In this document: positions 36,209 through 43,919 of the stretch, one piece after another
How positions within the stretch are numbered: position 1 is the first letter of the stretch
How the letters are laid out: every line of letters starts with the position of its first letter
Source of the DNA: an uncultured Spirochaetaceae bacterium
Lineage (GTDB): Bacteria > Spirochaetota > Spirochaetia > Sphaerochaetales > Sphaerochaetaceae
Reading direction: 5' to 3'
DNA: 64,000 nt
Assembly: GCA_944392935.1 (NCBI GenBank)
Contig: CALXYI010000003.1
Span: 49,406 to 113,405 of the forward strand
Made by a program: the position numbers and the translations under genes
The notes under the pieces: model-generated
Database searches by the model: none
What the model was told of the DNA's origin: nothing
The model's input: only the letters and a program-made list of their open reading frames with translations

Positions 36209-37003
36209 TCAGATAAGCAGTGCTCCTCCGGTTATGTTCACTGCCTGTCCGGTCATGAATTCTGCCTGATCCGAGGCAAGGAAGCAGACAAGCCTGGCCA
36301 CATCTTCTGGCTGTCCCAGCCTTCCGAGGGGAGTCATCTTCACATAGCCATCCCGGACTTCCTCCGGTTCCATGCCTCTTATCCTGCCTTCCCAGACTAC
36401 TTCCCTGTCCTGCATTTCGGTCTTTACCCATGCAGGGCATACGCAATTCACGTTTATATGATGTTCAGCCAATTCAAGAGCTAGCCCCTGGGTGAATCCT
36501 ACGACTGCGAATTTCGAAGCCGAATAATGGACGAGGTATGGAGCGGCCAGCTTGCCGGCCATTGAGGCGATGCTTACGATCTTCCCCTTCGTGCCGTTCT
36601 CTATCATGTTGCGGGCTACATATTTTGAGACATGGAAGACTCCTTTTGAATTCACATCGAAATTCAGGTCCCAATCCTTGTCATCCATATCAATGATCTT
36701 GATCATGGAAGAAACTCCCGCACAGTTTATAAGGATATCTATAGGTCCGAATCCAGAGGCCGTTTCATCGACGACCCTTCTTGTTTCATCATCGTTTGTG
36801 ACATCCAGCTTCCTTGCAATGCATTTTCCAGGTCCTTTTTCCGTAAGCTCAGAGGCAAGCGGCGTTATCCGCGAAATGTTTATATCTGTTCCTATGACAG
36901 TTGAACCTGCCTCAACGAAATGCTCGGCAATCTTTGCCCCCATAGCTCCGCCGATACCGGTCATGAAGACTGTTTTGTTTCTGAATTCCGGATATGATAA
37001 CAC
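36209..37003 (-). CDS. Short-chain dehydrogenase/reductase
   Basis: The 264-residue classical SDR oxidises or reduces an alcohol/ketone with NAD(H) or NADP(H). It shows the cofactor loop TGIGGAMG (about 15-22), NCAG (about 93-96), the catalytic Ser in IVSIAS and YSASK (Tyr near 160, Lys four on), then NVNCVCPAWVKTEM. An acidic residue after the second strand (GTDIN) suggests NAD(H). The start is GTG with an AGGAGG site 7 bases ahead. It is read divergently from the sugar-uptake operon and shares its control region, so it probably acts on the same substrate or product. Confidence 0.9.
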   Translation of the reverse strand: MLSYPEFRNKTVFMTGIGGAMGAKIAEHFVEAGSTVIGTDINISRITPLASELTEKGPGKCIARKLDVTNDDETRRVVDETASGFGPIDILINCAGVSSMIKIIDMDDKDWDLNFDVNSKGVFHVSKYVARNMIENGTKGKIVSIASMAGKLAAPYLVHYSASKFAVVGFTQGLALELAEHHINVNCVCPAWVKTEMQDREVVWEGRIRGMEPEEVRDGYVKMTPLGRLGQPEDVARLVCFLASDQAEFMTGQAVNITGGALLI

Positions 37004-37021
37004 GAGTGAGCCTCCTATAGA

Positions 37022-37075
37022 TATGAAAACGTTAACATATATCGTAATTATTTTGCCGATATTTCATCCTGTCAA
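37022..37075 (-). promoter_or_regulatory. Promoter of the SDR gene with LacI-type operator
   Basis: On the minus strand a perfect TTGACA (plus-strand 37070-37075), a 17-base spacer and AATAAT (37047-37052) form a strong promoter. The imperfect palindrome TATGAAAACGTTAACATA (37022-37039), with the central AACGTT typical of LacI-family operators, starts at about the transcription start, where a bound repressor would block it. Confidence 0.65.
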
Positions 37076-37111
37076 CAAAAATAATAACTTCTTATAAATT
37101 ATAAATTTTCC

Positions 37112-37151
37112 TTGACAGCTGCAAAAAACGAAAAATATGATTACGTTATCA
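37112..37151 (+). promoter_or_regulatory. Promoter of the sugar-uptake operon with LacI-type operator
   Basis: A perfect TTGACA (37112-37117), an 18-base spacer and TATGAT (37136-37141) lie 25 bases before the binding-protein gene. The palindrome TGATTACGTTATCA (37138-37151), centred on CG like other LacI-family sites, overlaps the -10 box and transcription start. The LacI-type regulator of the same cluster is the likely binder. Confidence 0.65.
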
Positions 37152-37165
37152 GAAAGGAGTTCGAA

Positions 37166-38479
37166 ATGAAAAAATCAATTGCTGTTATCACAATACTGCT
37201 CATGTCGGTAATGCTGATTTTTGCAAGCGGAAATTCCGAAGATCAATCCACGAGGACAATCAGGGTTCTTCTTAATGCCCATCCGTGGCAGGAAGCAATA
37301 GAGCCTCTTCTTGATGATTTTACTGCGCAGACTGGAATCGAGGTTGAGCTGACGGTGCTTGGAGAAGATGTCTATTGGGATAGAGTCACGTTGGGGCTGA
37401 GTTCCGACGAACCTCCTTTTGACGTTTTCATGCTTTCTCCGAATCAGACGGGTTTCGTTGCATATCAGAATGGATGGATTGCCGCCCTTGATGATTACGT
37501 AGGCCAGAACCCGGATTATGATTTCGGCGATATCTATCCTTATGTAGTCGATGGCTTCCGTTATCCTGATACTTCCGGGCACATCTATGGCATCCCCCTG
37601 ACCATGGAAGTCTACATGATGTTCTACAGGAAGGACCTTCTTGCCGAGCAGGGGATAGATGCAGCTTCGCTCAAGACGCTTGATGACTGGATGGAAGTCC
37701 TTGAGAAGCTTGATCAGGCTTATAGCGATCAGGGTATTTCCGCGGCTGTCATCAGGGGGCAGGATCCTACGATGCCTGATGAGCTTCTTGCCGCTGTTGC
37801 GAATCACTGGGGTGATAGGCCTTTCATTCCTCAGAGGATGTTCTATTTCGATGAGAACTGGAATACGCGCTTCACGGATCCGGATATCGTGGCTGGTTTT
37901 GAGGATTGGGCGAAGATCCTCAGCTACGGTCCTGTCGGGTCGGAAGCATTCACATGGTATGACTGCACAACTGCATTCGCTTCTGGAGCTGCCGCAACCT
38001 ATTGGTTCGATGCTTCGCTCTTTGCTTCGACATTCGAGGATCCTGAGCAGTCCGTAATAGTCGGGAATGTAGGATATCTTCCTGTACCGCCTACGGAGAC
38101 AGGACATGCAACTACCCACTGGGGATGGGGTCTCGCGATTCCGGAGAAGTCACCGGTGAAGGATGATGCCTGGGCATTCGTAGAGTGGGCGACAAGCAAG
38201 GGAATCGAAACCCAGACAGCTCCGCAGACCTATGGTCCAGTAAGGGCTTCAACCTGGGTGGAGATGGAGCCGGTTTTCGGAGAGGAGTTCTCCAGTGCGG
38301 CTTCTGAGGCTCTTTCGATATCGATACCTGGATATATGTATTTCGATGGTGCCAGGGAAGTGTGCGATCGCATCATAGATGCAGTGATTGCCATGAGCAA
38401 GGGTGCTGATTCCGCAGCAACGATGGAGACCCTGGATAAACAGGCACAGGAAATCGTTCAGAAATACAACCTGCAGTGA
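37166..38479 (+). CDS. Carbohydrate ABC transporter substrate-binding protein
   Basis: This is a family 1 extracellular sugar-binding protein. The 437 residues begin with a signal peptide (MKKSIAVITILLMSVMLIFA) and a mature start SGNSED with no lipobox cysteine. The fold shows IRVLLNAHPWQEAIEPLLDD (about 32-51), DVFMLSPNQTGFVAYQNGWI, YGIPLTMEVYMMFYRKDLL and GWGLAIPEKSPVKDDAWAFVEWA, in line with mono/oligosaccharide receptors. An AAAGGAG site precedes the ATG at 37166. It heads the operon with two permeases downstream. Confidence 0.92.
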   Translation: MKKSIAVITILLMSVMLIFASGNSEDQSTRTIRVLLNAHPWQEAIEPLLDDFTAQTGIEVELTVLGEDVYWDRVTLGLSSDEPPFDVFMLSPNQTGFVAYQNGWIAALDDYVGQNPDYDFGDIYPYVVDGFRYPDTSGHIYGIPLTMEVYMMFYRKDLLAEQGIDAASLKTLDDWMEVLEKLDQAYSDQGISAAVIRGQDPTMPDELLAAVANHWGDRPFIPQRMFYFDENWNTRFTDPDIVAGFEDWAKILSYGPVGSEAFTWYDCTTAFASGAAATYWFDASLFASTFEDPEQSVIVGNVGYLPVPPTETGHATTHWGWGLAIPEKSPVKDDAWAFVEWATSKGIETQTAPQTYGPVRASTWVEMEPVFGEEFSSAASEALSISIPGYMYFDGAREVCDRIIDAVIAMSKGADSAATMETLDKQAQEIVQKYNLQ

Positions 38480-38486
38480 TGTTTGC

Positions 38487-38558
38487 CTTGCCGGTTGATG
38501 AGTCTGGATGATAGACCGGCAAGAATGAAAAGCCAGGGGAGCAGCCGCTGCCCTGGCT
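38487..38558 (+). repeat. Two hairpins between binding protein and permease genes
   Basis: Two perfect stems follow each other: CTTGCCGGT / ACCGGCAAG (38487-38495 with 38515-38523) and AGCCAGGG / CCCTGGCT (38531-38538 with 38551-38558). They fill the 97-base gap before the first permease. No strong T-run follows, so they probably protect the upstream mRNA 3' end or weaken downstream expression. Confidence 0.6.
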
Positions 38559-38576
38559 CAGAAGAAGGAACTGGCA

Positions 38577-39443
38577 ATGAAGACACAGACAAGATTCATG
38601 ATACCTGCATTGGTAGTGATGGCTATTGTTATCCTTGGGCCTCTCATGTGGGGTATAGGAGTCAGTTTCTGCGATTGGAACTGGGCAGAGCCTAATGGGA
38701 TGGATAACATCCGTGTATCCGGTATCAAGAATTACATAGAAATGCTTCAGGATCCTCTTTTCAGGAATTCGATTCTGAATACTTTCCTGTTTTCCTTCAT
38801 TGCCCTGGCCGTCGAGTTCATTCTCGGTATGGCTTGTGCGTTGCTGCTCAATAGCATCCGCAATGGGGCATTGCTTTACCGGACAGCATTGATGTTCCCT
38901 CTCATGCTGTCTGACATCGTTGTAGCTTTGATGTTCAAGATGCTGCTGAATCCATCGCAGGGCATCCTGAACCGTATGCTGATGGCTGTAGGGATGGCCA
39001 GCCCGATAAACTGGGTAGGTGATGCTTCGCTTGTGATCCCATCGCTTGCATTGGTTGATGCATGGTGGCAGAGCGGTAATCTGACATTGATAATCCTTGC
39101 CGGCCTTCAGTCAATCCCGCAGTCGCTTATCGATATGTCGATGGTTGATGGAGCTTCGGCATTCACAAGATTCCGTTATATTGTTTTCCCATATACCCAG
39201 CCGTTCATAAAGACCGCGATAGTGCTCCGCCTTATCGACCTGATGAGGGTATTCACGCTCCCGTGGGCCATAACAGGAGGCGGTCCTGGCAGAGCTTCTG
39301 AAATGACGCAGGTGTTCATATATACGCAGGGAATGGGCAAATACATGCGTATGGGCTATTCGAATGCTCTTGCTGTCACATTCGCTCTGATAGTCGTTGT
39401 GGTGATTGCCTTCATCCAGAAATGCTGGAAGGCGGAGGAATGA
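38577..39443 (+). CDS. Sugar ABC transporter permease (MalF type)
   Basis: The first membrane subunit of the sugar importer. The 288 residues show six helices, an early periplasmic loop with VSFCDWNWAEP, and the conserved permease loop EMVDGASAFTRFR-like segment written here as DMSMVDGASAFTRFRYIVFP (about 186-205), where the EAA motif contacts the ATPase. ALLLNSIRNGALLYRTALMFP is typical of the MalF class. The second permease starts 3 bases later. No ATPase gene is present in the cluster, so a shared MsmK/UgpC-like ATPase elsewhere is expected. Confidence 0.92.
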   Translation: MKTQTRFMIPALVVMAIVILGPLMWGIGVSFCDWNWAEPNGMDNIRVSGIKNYIEMLQDPLFRNSILNTFLFSFIALAVEFILGMACALLLNSIRNGALLYRTALMFPLMLSDIVVALMFKMLLNPSQGILNRMLMAVGMASPINWVGDASLVIPSLALVDAWWQSGNLTLIILAGLQSIPQSLIDMSMVDGASAFTRFRYIVFPYTQPFIKTAIVLRLIDLMRVFTLPWAITGGGPGRASEMTQVFIYTQGMGKYMRMGYSNALAVTFALIVVVVIAFIQKCWKAEE

Positions 39444-39446
39444 GAT

Positions 39447-40271
39447 ATGAACATGAGGAAAACCGCTGATTCATTATGGCGATATCTGCTTCTGTCGCTT
39501 ATCTCCCTGATTTTCCTGCTTCCTATCGTATGGCTTGCTGTTGTTTCCGTGGAAACTCCTCGGAATGCAGAGGTCTCGCTGTCCTCTGTGATGTCGGCGC
39601 TGATTGACAATTATTCAGATGCATGGAAAACCGGCGGGTTCGAATCAGCTTTCATGAATACCTTCATAATAAGCATATTCGCAGTGCTGCTCTCTGATAT
39701 TCTCGGCTTGCCGATGGCTTTTGTCCTGGCAAGGGCAAAGAACATGGGATATGGCTTCCTGGAAAGGGTCCTGTTCTTTTTCAGGATGCTGCCTGAAATG
39801 GTTTTCCTCCTTCCTCTCTTTGTCATATACAGGAAGATCGGTCTGTTCGATACGGCCATAGGCATGGTACTCGCCTTTCAGATCATAACGCTTCCGTATA
39901 CCGTAGTCCTTCTGAAAAGCTACATATACAAGTTATCGCCATCCCTTGAAGATGCGGGAAGGGTAGATGGCTGCACGGAGATGCAGGTGCTTTTCAGGAT
40001 CACGACACCGGCAATCGCTACGGGATTGGCTGCGACGAGTATCCTGTGCTTCATATCGATCTGGACGAATCTCATGTTCCCGCTGGTGCTTTCATATTCG
40101 GAAGCCCAGACAGTATCCATAGCTATTGCAAGCTTCAAGGGATACGGGACATTCAAGTGGTCTACTATGGCGGCAGGTGCTGTGCTGACAACACTTCCGC
40201 AGCTGGTTTTATTCGGATTCATTAACAAGTATCTGGTAGCAGGTCTTACTGCAGGTGCTGTTAAGGAATGA
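39447..40271 (+). CDS. Sugar ABC transporter permease (MalG type)
   Basis: The second membrane subunit. The 274 residues have six helices and the MalG-class marks: LLPIVWLAVVSVETPRNAEV near the start, NTFIISIFAVLLSDILGLPMAFVLAR and the EAA-type loop SLEDAGRVDGCTEMQVLFRI (about 169-188), followed by TPAIATGLAATSILCF. The Gly and Asp of the loop sit in their usual places. It forms the transport pore together with the upstream permease. Confidence 0.92.
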   Translation: MNMRKTADSLWRYLLLSLISLIFLLPIVWLAVVSVETPRNAEVSLSSVMSALIDNYSDAWKTGGFESAFMNTFIISIFAVLLSDILGLPMAFVLARAKNMGYGFLERVLFFFRMLPEMVFLLPLFVIYRKIGLFDTAIGMVLAFQIITLPYTVVLLKSYIYKLSPSLEDAGRVDGCTEMQVLFRITTPAIATGLAATSILCFISIWTNLMFPLVLSYSEAQTVSIAIASFKGYGTFKWSTMAAGAVLTTLPQLVLFGFINKYLVAGLTAGAVKE

Positions 40272-40306
40272 TATAGGAAATTCAATTCAAAAAGGAGATT
40301 TTGGAG

Positions 40307-41377
40307 ATGATCAAGATGGATGAGCGCTTGTTGGAAGTCAACAAGAACACCGAAATACTTTCGGCGTATGTCGCTGCTGATTCTATGGAGGCCTCTCTCG
40401 GGAAGAATCAGGAGAAGTTCAGGCAGCTGGCAAAGGTGATCTTTGATTACAACCCGGAAATCCTGCTTTTCACAGGCAGCGGAGCTTCGTACTGCACGCT
40501 TTACACGCCGTTCTATTACATGAGGGCGAACAGCTCGATGCAGGTCGTCCATAACTATGGTCCGGTTATAGAATTCGAGAAGGATCAATACCTTCTGGAC
40601 AAGCTTAAGGAGCGTAAGGTCTTCGCGATCATTGCCTCATATTCCGGGAAGACAGCTGATACGGTAAGCGTCAGCAAGTTCCTTGGTTCATTCGGAACTC
40701 CTCGCATCGCTCTTTCGAAGTCTGCTGATGGTCCTTTGGCGAAGACATGCGAATATGTCCTTGATTATGGTGATAAATGCCTCTATACAAGCGCTATGGC
40801 GAATTGCCTTAGCCTTATGGCTGAGCTTCTCAGCCTCAGAGGGGAAGCGGTTGCCGCAGATAGGCTCAGGAACGCCCTTGCGGAAATCCCTGGCAAGATG
40901 CGCAGCGTGATCTCCAAGTGCGAGAAGATAGCGATGGAATGCCTGGAGAAGGTCAAGGATGAGGATTTCTTCTATGTGGTTGGGGATGGGGCTCTCTGGG
41001 CTCTGGCATATCAGCTGGGCTATACCAATCTCACGGAATACTCACGGGTGCATGCTGCATGCATCCGGGGATGCGAGTGGAGGCATGGAGCCCTTGAGAT
41101 CCTTTTCAGGAAGCCGGCTATGATCCATCTTATCGGCAATGATGCTACAAGGGATTATTCCCTTGCTACGGCTGCTTACTGCGAGAAGCACGGAGCGAAA
41201 GTCGTGAAGTTCGATGTAAAGGATTACTTTGAAACGCTGCCGGAGCTCGCTCCTTATGCGCTTCATATCGTAACCCAGCTGTTCTTCCTGTATCAGTCTA
41301 CCGAGAGGGGCATCAACATGGATGATTACCTGCAGATGCATGTGACTCCGTATAAACCGGGGGAAACGTATTTCTGA
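40307..41377 (+). CDS. SIS-domain protein, FrlB-like deglycase
   Basis: The 356-residue protein has two SIS (sugar isomerase) domains: FTGSGASYCT (about 55-64) and SYSGKTADTV (about 111-120) in the first, VVGDGALWALAYQLGYTNL in the second. The motif CEWRHGALE (near 255-263) is the E-x-R-H-G-x-x-E signature of fructosamine-6-phosphate deglycases (FrlB, FraB type), which split a phosphorylated Amadori product into sugar phosphate and amine. A ribosome site AAAGGAG lies 9 bases before the ATG at 40307. The FrlD-like kinase in the same cluster supports this. Other SIS isomerases or deaminases are possible. The stop overlaps the HAD gene start (TGATG). Confidence 0.8.
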   Translation: MIKMDERLLEVNKNTEILSAYVAADSMEASLGKNQEKFRQLAKVIFDYNPEILLFTGSGASYCTLYTPFYYMRANSSMQVVHNYGPVIEFEKDQYLLDKLKERKVFAIIASYSGKTADTVSVSKFLGSFGTPRIALSKSADGPLAKTCEYVLDYGDKCLYTSAMANCLSLMAELLSLRGEAVAADRLRNALAEIPGKMRSVISKCEKIAMECLEKVKDEDFFYVVGDGALWALAYQLGYTNLTEYSRVHAACIRGCEWRHGALEILFRKPAMIHLIGNDATRDYSLATAAYCEKHGAKVVKFDVKDYFETLPELAPYALHIVTQLFFLYQSTERGINMDDYLQMHVTPYKPGETYF

Positions 41378-42039
41378 TGTTCAGGAATATTCGTGCTGCG
41401 ATATTCGATATGGATGGGGTCCTGGTTGATTCGGAACCCCTCCATATCAGGACGGATGCAATCGCTCTGGCGCATTTCGGGGTCGAGCTTGATCCTGAGA
41501 CGTTCAGAGGCTATACCGGTATGGACAACCATGTATTCTTCCATGATATGTGCATGAAGCATGGGCTCAAGGCCTCCCCGGATGAGGTCCTTGAGTATAA
41601 GAATGCCCTTCTTCTTGCGATATATGAGAATGATGGTGTCCCTCTGGTGCCAAGGGCTGCTGAAATGATGTCGGAGCTGAGAGGCGGAAGGTTCTCCGGT
41701 ATCCGTTTCGCTATAGCCTCATCATCCGGCAGGGCTTTTGTGGATTGCGCGATACGGACGTTGGATATCGGGACATTCCTGTCGTGCTCTGTCTCGGGGG
41801 ACGATGTCAGGATGGCAAAGCCGGATCCTGAGATATTCCTGAAGACGGCAGGGCTCATCGGTGTCGAGCCTGGGGAATGCCTGGTCCTCGAGGATAGCCG
41901 CAACGGTATCGAGGCCGCAAGGAATGCCGGGATGCATGTTGTCGGGTATTATAACCCCTTATCGGGGAATCAGGACTTATCAAAAGCTGATGTAGTTATA
42001 GAATCTTTATTAGAATTTCCCGATATATTAGGGAAATGA
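41377..42039 (+). CDS. HAD-IA hydrolase (beta-phosphoglucomutase/phosphatase type)
   Basis: The 220-residue protein is a haloacid-dehalogenase superfamily member with a cap between motifs 1 and 2. Motif 1 is IFDMDGVLVDSEPLH (about 8-22), motif 2 IASSSGR, motif 3 the Lys in RMAKPDPEIFL and motif 4 CLVLEDSRNGIEAARNAGM. It would remove phosphate from a sugar phosphate or act as a phosphoglucomutase. Its TGATG overlap with the deglycase gene suggests it handles that pathway's intermediates. Its last bases form a TTTCCC-N9-GGGAAA repeat. Confidence 0.87.
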   Translation: MFRNIRAAIFDMDGVLVDSEPLHIRTDAIALAHFGVELDPETFRGYTGMDNHVFFHDMCMKHGLKASPDEVLEYKNALLLAIYENDGVPLVPRAAEMMSELRGGRFSGIRFAIASSSGRAFVDCAIRTLDIGTFLSCSVSGDDVRMAKPDPEIFLKTAGLIGVEPGECLVLEDSRNGIEAARNAGMHVVGYYNPLSGNQDLSKADVVIESLLEFPDILGK

Positions 42040-42055
42040 ATAAACGAGGTACAAT

Positions 42056-43060
42056 ATGCCGATAACCATTAAAGATGTTGCTGCAAAGGCCGGCGTATCG
42101 GTTTCTACTGCATCGCGGATCATGGGGGGCTATGGCTATTCTTCCGATGAAGCAAGGAAGAAGGTTATGGCTGCCAGCAAGGAATTGGGATACCGTCCTA
42201 ATCTCATTGCGAAAAGCATGGTGAAGAGAAAGACAAAGACGATAGGTCTTCTTGTGACTGATATCGCGAATCCTTTCTTCCTTTCACTTATCAACAGTGT
42301 TGAGAGCAATGCGAGGAAGTACGGGTACAATATCCTGCTGAGCAATACCGATGAAAGCGGACAGGAAGAAGCTGAGGCTGTTCTCTCGATGGTTGAGCGG
42401 CGTGTTGATGGGCTTCTTATCGTCCCTGCATGTGACATATGCGCCAAAGGCATATCGAAAAGCAGGCTTGCACATTATAAGGAACTCAGGAGCCAGGGTA
42501 TTCCATTTGTATTCATGGATCGGTCAATAGATGGAGTAAAGGCCGATTCCATAGTATTCGAGAATTTTGCCCCTGCTTATGAGGCAACGAGGAGATTGAT
42601 CACCGAGGGATATCGGAGAATAGCGATGGTCAGCCCCGACCAGATGATAAATACGATAGAGGACCGGAGGGAAGGGTTCTTTGCGGCGGTCAAGGAGGCA
42701 GGTGAGGCTATCGAAAGCTCTTCGACTGTTGTCTGCGGATATAAGCCGGAGGCTGTGGCGGAGTCTTTCCAGGAGTTCCTGCGCAAAGAAGTCCCGGATG
42801 CCATCCTTACGCTTGATTATCAGATGACGATAGGGACAATGGCAGCTCTATACCGGAAGAAGATAGAAGGTACAAGGATCATAGGATTTGATGAGATCGG
42901 AATCACGGAATCCCTGTTCCCTTTCAGATTGACCACTATACATCAGCCAATTGATGAGATGGCAAGGCTTGCAACCCAGATTCTCATCGATGCGATCGAG
43001 CATCCTTCGGAAGAGGATGGGGCAAAGACTATTACCCTTCAGATGCAGGAGGTTGTATGA
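42056..43060 (+). CDS. LacI family transcriptional regulator
   Basis: The 334-residue repressor has a LacI helix-turn-helix at the start (TIKDVAAKAGVSVSTASRIM, about 4-23), the hinge helix region RPNLIAKSMVKRKT and a periplasmic-binding-protein-like sensor (TIGLLVTDIANPFFLSLINS onward). It probably senses a sugar or sugar phosphate of the cluster and binds the two palindromes between the SDR and binding-protein genes. It lies inside the operon and overlaps the kinase gene by 4 bases (ATGA). Confidence 0.93.
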   Translation: MPITIKDVAAKAGVSVSTASRIMGGYGYSSDEARKKVMAASKELGYRPNLIAKSMVKRKTKTIGLLVTDIANPFFLSLINSVESNARKYGYNILLSNTDESGQEEAEAVLSMVERRVDGLLIVPACDICAKGISKSRLAHYKELRSQGIPFVFMDRSIDGVKADSIVFENFAPAYEATRRLITEGYRRIAMVSPDQMINTIEDRREGFFAAVKEAGEAIESSSTVVCGYKPEAVAESFQEFLRKEVPDAILTLDYQMTIGTMAALYRKKIEGTRIIGFDEIGITESLFPFRLTTIHQPIDEMARLATQILIDAIEHPSEEDGAKTITLQMQEVV

Positions 43061-43893
43061 AAAGGGTTTGCGTTATCGGTGATATCAGCGTTGATTTCTA
43101 TGAAGGTACGGAAAGCGTTACGTACGTAGGAGGCAATGCTGTCAATGTCTCAATGTCATTGCTGCGAAATGGCTGCAGTCCTTCCTTGGTTGGGGTTGTC
43201 GGCAATGATGCGGAAGGCGGATTGGTGAGAAGGACCTTGTCTGGATATGGATTGGATATATCGCATCTCCGCACTGAATCAGGCAGCACAGGATGGACAA
43301 AGGTCCTGATAAAGGACAAGGAAAGGAATTTCGTTGCTGAGGATATAGGAGTTCAGGAGCTTTTCCCGCTGCGGAAGGAGGACCTTGATTTCATATTCGC
43401 AGGAGAGTTCTCTGCAATCCATATCACTGGTTTCACCAATTGGCCTACTGTGTTCAGGAACCCTGGATACAGGGATTATATAAGCTCCTTGCTTTCTTCC
43501 CTGCGTGGAGCCGGCTGCATGATCGCCATGGATTTCTCAGACAATATGTCTCCTGAGCTGCTTGCTTCCGTATGCGGCCTTGTTGACATGGCATTCTTTT
43601 CCTGCCCACGGCTTACCGTGGAGGAGAGCATCGGCATAGCGCATGATCTTGCGCCCTATTCATTCGGTACCATTATCCTGACTATGGGCAAGGCCGGGGC
43701 CTATGTTTTCAGCGGCGGGGAGAGATTCTTCCAGCCGATAGTCCCGATTGAGGTCGTTGATACCCTCGGAGCCGGTGATTCATTTATCGGGGCTTTCATT
43801 GCTTCAACAGTGAAAGGCAATGCAATGAAGGATGTCCTGTATGATGCGACTGCATATGCAGCCAAGGTCTGCGCAACAGCAGGGCCTTTCTGA
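43057..43893 (+). CDS. PfkB family sugar kinase, FrlD-like
   Basis: The 278-residue PfkB (ribokinase) family kinase closely follows the layout of fructoselysine 6-kinase FrlD. It starts VIGDISVDFYEG, shows GGNAVNVSMSLLRNGC (about 29-44, substrate-binding) and DISHLRTESGSTGWTKV. The ATP site and catalytic base are DTLGAGDSFIGAFIA (about 232-246, Asp base). It would phosphorylate the imported compound at the 6-position before the SIS deglycase cleaves it. The exact substrate is inferred from neighbours. Confidence 0.83.
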   Translation: MKRVCVIGDISVDFYEGTESVTYVGGNAVNVSMSLLRNGCSPSLVGVVGNDAEGGLVRRTLSGYGLDISHLRTESGSTGWTKVLIKDKERNFVAEDIGVQELFPLRKEDLDFIFAGEFSAIHITGFTNWPTVFRNPGYRDYISSLLSSLRGAGCMIAMDFSDNMSPELLASVCGLVDMAFFSCPRLTVEESIGIAHDLAPYSFGTIILTMGKAGAYVFSGGERFFQPIVPIEVVDTLGAGDSFIGAFIASTVKGNAMKDVLYDATAYAAKVCATAGPF

Positions 43894-43919
43894 TAGACAA
43901 CAGCCAGAAGGAGGCTTGC

